Source: a virus
Virus record (IMG/VR): IMGVR_UViG_3300010396_000034
Coordinates: 1 to 33,618 of that record
Strand: one strand, 5' to 3'
Length of the DNA: 33,618 bases
Both the position numbers and the translations under genes were made by a program. Every line of letters begins with the position of its first letter. The first letter of the stretch is position 1. The notes under the pieces are model-generated. The model did not search any database. It saw only the letters and a program-made list of their open reading frames with translations, and was not told the DNA's origin. Of the stretch, positions 30,527 to 33,618 are shown one piece after another.

Positions 30527-30853
30527 ATGGCTCAAAATTCAGTAAAGCCATTTGTACTGAGCAGCATCGCATCATCGGCAGTTACAGGAAATTATGCCGC
30601 TATTAATGGTACTGGTTTTATCCAATCGCCTTTTTTTATTCGTATAAATAATGCAAGTAATGAAGCAATAACAGTGAGTTATGATGGAATTCATGATCAC
30701 GAATATATACTTGCTAATAATGTTTTTGAATTACCTTCACAAACAAACTCTCAGCCAAATGCACAGGTAGCTTTATTTCCAAAAAATACAATTGTTTACA
30801 TTAAAGGTACTGCCGGAACTGGTAATATTTATCTATCCGGCTATTACGTATAA
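30527..30853 (+). CDS. Small fibre-associated protein, paralogue of 1917-2270
   Basis: 108 residues from ATG 30527, preceded by AAGGAG; an in-frame ATG at 30497 lies inside the previous gene without a site. It is beta-rich: FFIRINNASNEAITVSYDGIHDHEYILANNVFELP, then NTIVYIKGTAGTGNIYLSGYYV. It aligns along most of its length with the 117-residue protein encoded between the two giant fibres. One paralogue may serve each fibre. The family name is unknown. Confidence 0.75.
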   Translation: MAQNSVKPFVLSSIASSAVTGNYAAINGTGFIQSPFFIRINNASNEAITVSYDGIHDHEYILANNVFELPSQTNSQPNAQVALFPKNTIVYIKGTAGTGNIYLSGYYV

Positions 30854-30865
30854 GGAGAAAGAATA

Positions 30866-31534
30866 ATGAGTAATAGATTAGGCGGAAAACAAGGAACCGC
30901 ATATTTAGGCACCAATGCCAATCAGCCACCAAACTATACATTTGCCACAAGAGATCCAAATCAAAATGATATTAATAGTGTTTCTCTTGGTGATCTATGG
31001 CTGAACCAAGCTAATGAAACTCTTTGGGTACTTGTCTCTCTTGCTGGTAATTCGACATCCAAAGGCGCATTAGCTACATGGGTTCAATTAGAAAGTGGTG
31101 GAGTAGCTCCTGCTAATTCATTTGATACAGATGCTGGTGTTGCAGTTCCTGTTGCTGGTGTACTTAATATCGTTGGTGGTATGGGTATTACGACAACTGG
31201 TGCTGGAAATACAGTTACTGTCTCAAGTACTGGTGTATTTTATCAATACGTGAATGTTACTTTTGCTGATTCTCCATACACAGTTCTAGCAACTGATACT
31301 TATATTAGTGTTGATTCTTCTGGTGGACAAGTTACAATCCTTTTCCCAGATAATGCACTTCTTGGTGAACCGTATGTAGTAAAAGATAGAGAAGGTACTG
31401 CTGCCGCTAATCATATTGTAGTGACCTCAGTAAGTGGAGCAACTACATTTGATGGATTTCTCAATATTGTAATGGATACTGCTTTTCAATCTCTCTCTAT
31501 CATCGGTAATGGAACAAATTACGAATTATATTAA
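30866..31534 (+). CDS. Short tail-fibre or fibre-adaptor protein
   Basis: 222 residues with AAGGAGAAAG upstream. The N-terminal half has NRLGGKQGTAYLGTNANQPPNYTF and DINSVSLGDLWLNQANETLWVLVSLAGNS, a motif found in environmental phage fibre clusters. The C-terminal 95 residues (YTVLATDTYISVDSSGGQVTILFPDNALLGEPYVVKDREGTAAANHIVV) form a common small beta domain of fibre tips. It lies directly before the giant fibre 1 gene and may link fibres to the tail or act as a third fibre. Confidence 0.7.
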   Translation: MSNRLGGKQGTAYLGTNANQPPNYTFATRDPNQNDINSVSLGDLWLNQANETLWVLVSLAGNSTSKGALATWVQLESGGVAPANSFDTDAGVAVPVAGVLNIVGGMGITTTGAGNTVTVSSTGVFYQYVNVTFADSPYTVLATDTYISVDSSGGQVTILFPDNALLGEPYVVKDREGTAAANHIVVTSVSGATTFDGFLNIVMDTAFQSLSIIGNGTNYELY

Positions 31535-31545
31535 GGAGATAAGTA

Positions 31546-33618
31546 ATGTCATATAAACAACTATCCCCATTACCAGTCGTCGAAGGTGGTACGGGGACCC
31601 AATTATTCGAAATGGCAGTTGGAGAACAAGGTTTTGGTGTTATTGTATGCGGACAATTTAGCACAGATCCTCTTCAAGTTCTTCAACATCCAGGAACTGC
31701 TGGACAATTCTTAATGTCCAATGGTGTCTCAGCATTACCAAGCTTTGAAAATGTTTCTGCTGTTGGAGTTGTCAGTACTTTAAGTGGTGATGTAGGCGGA
31801 TTTATTTCTCCAAGTGCTGGTAATATTAATATTATTGCCAATGTTGCAGCATTAAATGCCGGATCTACTGTATTATTTGATGGAAGTGGTGATACAATCA
31901 CTTTAAATGTTACTGATATTAATGATAATACTATCATCGGTAATAGTGCTGGTAATTCAACATTAACAGGTAATTCAAATACAGCCCTTGGTGATAATAC
32001 TTTAGCTAATCTTACTAGTGGCGTTGCCGGTGTATATATCGGTAATCTCGCCGGTGCACAAATAACTACTGGTGGTGCAAACGTATGTGTCGGTTCTCTT
32101 GCAGGTTTTAACTACGCGGGTAATGAGCATAGTAATATCTGTATAGGATCTGGTGTTGAAGGTACGCTTGGCGAAAACAATACCTTACGAATTGGTGAAG
32201 GTACAGGTACAGGTGCAGGATTCCTTAATAAAGCATATATCTGCGGTATTAGAAGTATTAATGTTGGTTCTGTTGCAACAGTTGTAACAGAGAATAATGA
32301 TCAACTTGGTACTGCTACAATTACCGCTGGTACTGGTATATCAATTGTTCCTGGACCTAATACAATTACAATCGAAGCAAGTGGCGCAGTAGCTGATTCA
32401 TTTAATGGTGATTCAGGAACAGCTGTCCCTTCACTTGGTGTACTTGATATTGAAGCTGGTGTTGCATCATTGAATTGTGGATCATCCGTATTCTTCCAGG
32501 GATCAGGTCACACTATTGAATTAAATGTTACTGATGCAAGCGATAATACAATTATCGGTAATAATGCAGGTAACTTATCAATAATTGGTAATAGTAATAC
32601 AGTAATAGGTCAGAGTGCTGGAAATGCCATTACAAATGGTATCGGCAGCGTAATGGTTGGTAATCTTGCTGGATCTAAATTAACAACTGGCGGAGTAAAT
32701 ACTTTAATTGGTGCTCTTGCAGGTTTTAATTATACAGGTAATGAACATAGTAATATTTGCTTAGGTTATAGCGTTGAGGGAACACTAGGTGAAAATAACA
32801 CACTTAGAATTGGTGATGGCACTGGTTCAGGTGTAGGTCAAATTGCAGCTGCATATATTTCTGGTATTGATGGAGTTAACGTTGGATCGGTTGCGACAGT
32901 AGTAACTGAAGCTGGCGATAAACTTGGTACTGCTGTATTAACAGCTGGTACAGGTATTACAATTACTCCAAGTGCAAATGCAATTACTATCGCAGTTGCA
33001 TCAAGTGGAGTTATAGAAGGAATAGCAGGAGATCTCGGTGGATTTCAAACTGGTCCCGATATTTCTATAGAAGCTGCAGCGACTGCTGGTTCATCGGTAG
33101 ATTTCTCAGGTTCAGCAAATATAATTTCATTGAATGTTACTGACGCTAATAGTAATACAATTATTGGTCTTAATGCTGGTAATAATAGTATTTCTGGTGA
33201 TCAAAATACTGCACTTGGAAAAACTTCTGCGCAAGATCTTACTACAGGTACTGATAATACACTTATTGGTTTCGATGCAGGTGCATCGTTAACAACTGGG
33301 GCATTTAACGTTCTGCTTGGTTCTGAAGCAGGAAGTTCTTATACATCAAGTGAAAGTAGCAATATTATTATCAATGCATCAGGAACCATAGCAGATTCGC
33401 ATACATTACGTATCGGTTCTGCAACTGGTACTGGTAATGGTGAGCTTAATAAAGCATTTATTTGTGGTATTAATGGAATTAACGTAGGTTCTGTTGCTAC
33501 TGTTGTTACTGAAGCTTCTAATCAACTTGGTACTGCGGTTATTACGGCTGGTAGCGGTATGGCTGTAACACCAGGTGCAAATGTAATTACCCTTTCTACT
33601 GCTGGTTCAGTAGCTCAA
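31546..33618 (+). CDS. Long tail fibre 1, N-terminal part (continues at base 1)
   Basis: The gene starts at ATG 31546 after a good ribosome site (AAGGAG). It has no stop before the right edge and runs on at base 1, for 1289 residues in total. Residues 1-650 lie before the junction. The N-terminus (PLPVVEGGTGTQ) is followed by modules built from short NTIIGxxAGN-type repeats. Each module closes with a SNIxIG..GT..ENNTLRIGxGTG block, an NKAxIxGI block and a QLGTA block; three of the five modules lie largely here. The repeats predict an elongated trimeric beta-structured shaft. It follows three smaller fibre-associated genes on the same strand. Confidence 0.9.
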   Translation, partial: MSYKQLSPLPVVEGGTGTQLFEMAVGEQGFGVIVCGQFSTDPLQVLQHPGTAGQFLMSNGVSALPSFENVSAVGVVSTLSGDVGGFISPSAGNINIIANVAALNAGSTVLFDGSGDTITLNVTDINDNTIIGNSAGNSTLTGNSNTALGDNTLANLTSGVAGVYIGNLAGAQITTGGANVCVGSLAGFNYAGNEHSNICIGSGVEGTLGENNTLRIGEGTGTGAGFLNKAYICGIRSINVGSVATVVTENNDQLGTATITAGTGISIVPGPNTITIEASGAVADSFNGDSGTAVPSLGVLDIEAGVASLNCGSSVFFQGSGHTIELNVTDASDNTIIGNNAGNLSIIGNSNTVIGQSAGNAITNGIGSVMVGNLAGSKLTTGGVNTLIGALAGFNYTGNEHSNICLGYSVEGTLGENNTLRIGDGTGSGVGQIAAAYISGIDGVNVGSVATVVTEAGDKLGTAVLTAGTGITITPSANAITIAVASSGVIEGIAGDLGGFQTGPDISIEAAATAGSSVDFSGSANIISLNVTDANSNTIIGLNAGNNSISGDQNTALGKTSAQDLTTGTDNTLIGFDAGASLTTGAFNVLLGSEAGSSYTSSESSNIIINASGTIADSHTLRIGSATGTGNGELNKAFICGINGINVGSVATVVTEASNQLGTAVITAGSGMAVTPGANVITLSTAGSVAQ
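33496..33618. repeat. Terminal direct repeat, right copy
   Basis: Exact copy of bases 1-123. Removing it leaves a 33,495 bp unit. It should not be counted as extra coding sequence when the fibre gene is reconstructed. Confidence 0.97.

Overview
The window is almost certainly one complete genome of a tailed phage. Bases 1-123 are repeated exactly at 33496-33618, so the ends overlap. The unique length is 33,495 bp, and the molecule is circular or circularly permuted, or was closed by an assembly overlap. A fibre gene that starts at 31546 stays open to the right edge and continues in frame from base 1 to 1920, which confirms the closure.

The virion genes point to a short-tailed (podovirus-like) phage. 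There is a P22-like portal, an N4-gp56-type major capsid protein with an upstream scaffold-like gene, a P22 gp10-like tail hub candidate, two glycine- or glutamine-rich candidate ejection proteins, and no tape measure, sheath or long-tail genes. The sequence is AT-rich and uses the standard code. Several short cargo genes encode a signal peptide followed closely by a mature start (LFS-MEL, ICA-MQP, VEA-MKK). From memory, such peptides, the LNGGGP secreted family at 17246-17809 and the fibre modules resemble proteins of Ca. Dependentiae (TM6) and other bacteria that live inside protists. That host is an inference only.

Layout: (1) 30301-33495 joined to 1-5464, plus strand: fibre cassette of small fibre-associated proteins, a 1289-aa fibre capped by an S74 chaperone, a small paralogue, and a 1039-aa fibre capped by a C1q-like domain. 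(2) 5580-6919, minus strand: ERF-family annealing protein and small helical genes. (3) 7049-8579, plus strand: divergent from the previous block, with an HTH-like protein, a second ERF-family protein and small zinc-binding proteins, closed by a terminator. (4) 8692-12794, plus strand: HTH protein, RusA-like resolvase, small terminase, four small genes including a GroES-like co-chaperonin, and large terminase. (5) 12794-16602, plus strand: secreted protein, portal and small basic proteins, closed by a strong terminator. (6) 16672-17809, minus strand: four coupled cargo genes. (7) 18126-29417, plus strand: scaffold, capsid, connector, tail and ejection proteins, interrupted by one minus-strand secreted protein. 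(8) 29357-30105, minus strand: five tiny genes headed by a ribbon-helix-helix protein.

Two annealing proteins and a resolvase-like protein imply recombination-dependent concatemer formation using host replication enzymes. I see no polymerase, helicase, integrase or lysogeny module, and no endolysin that I can recognise. Lysis may use unrecognised proteins, perhaps among the many small membrane proteins.
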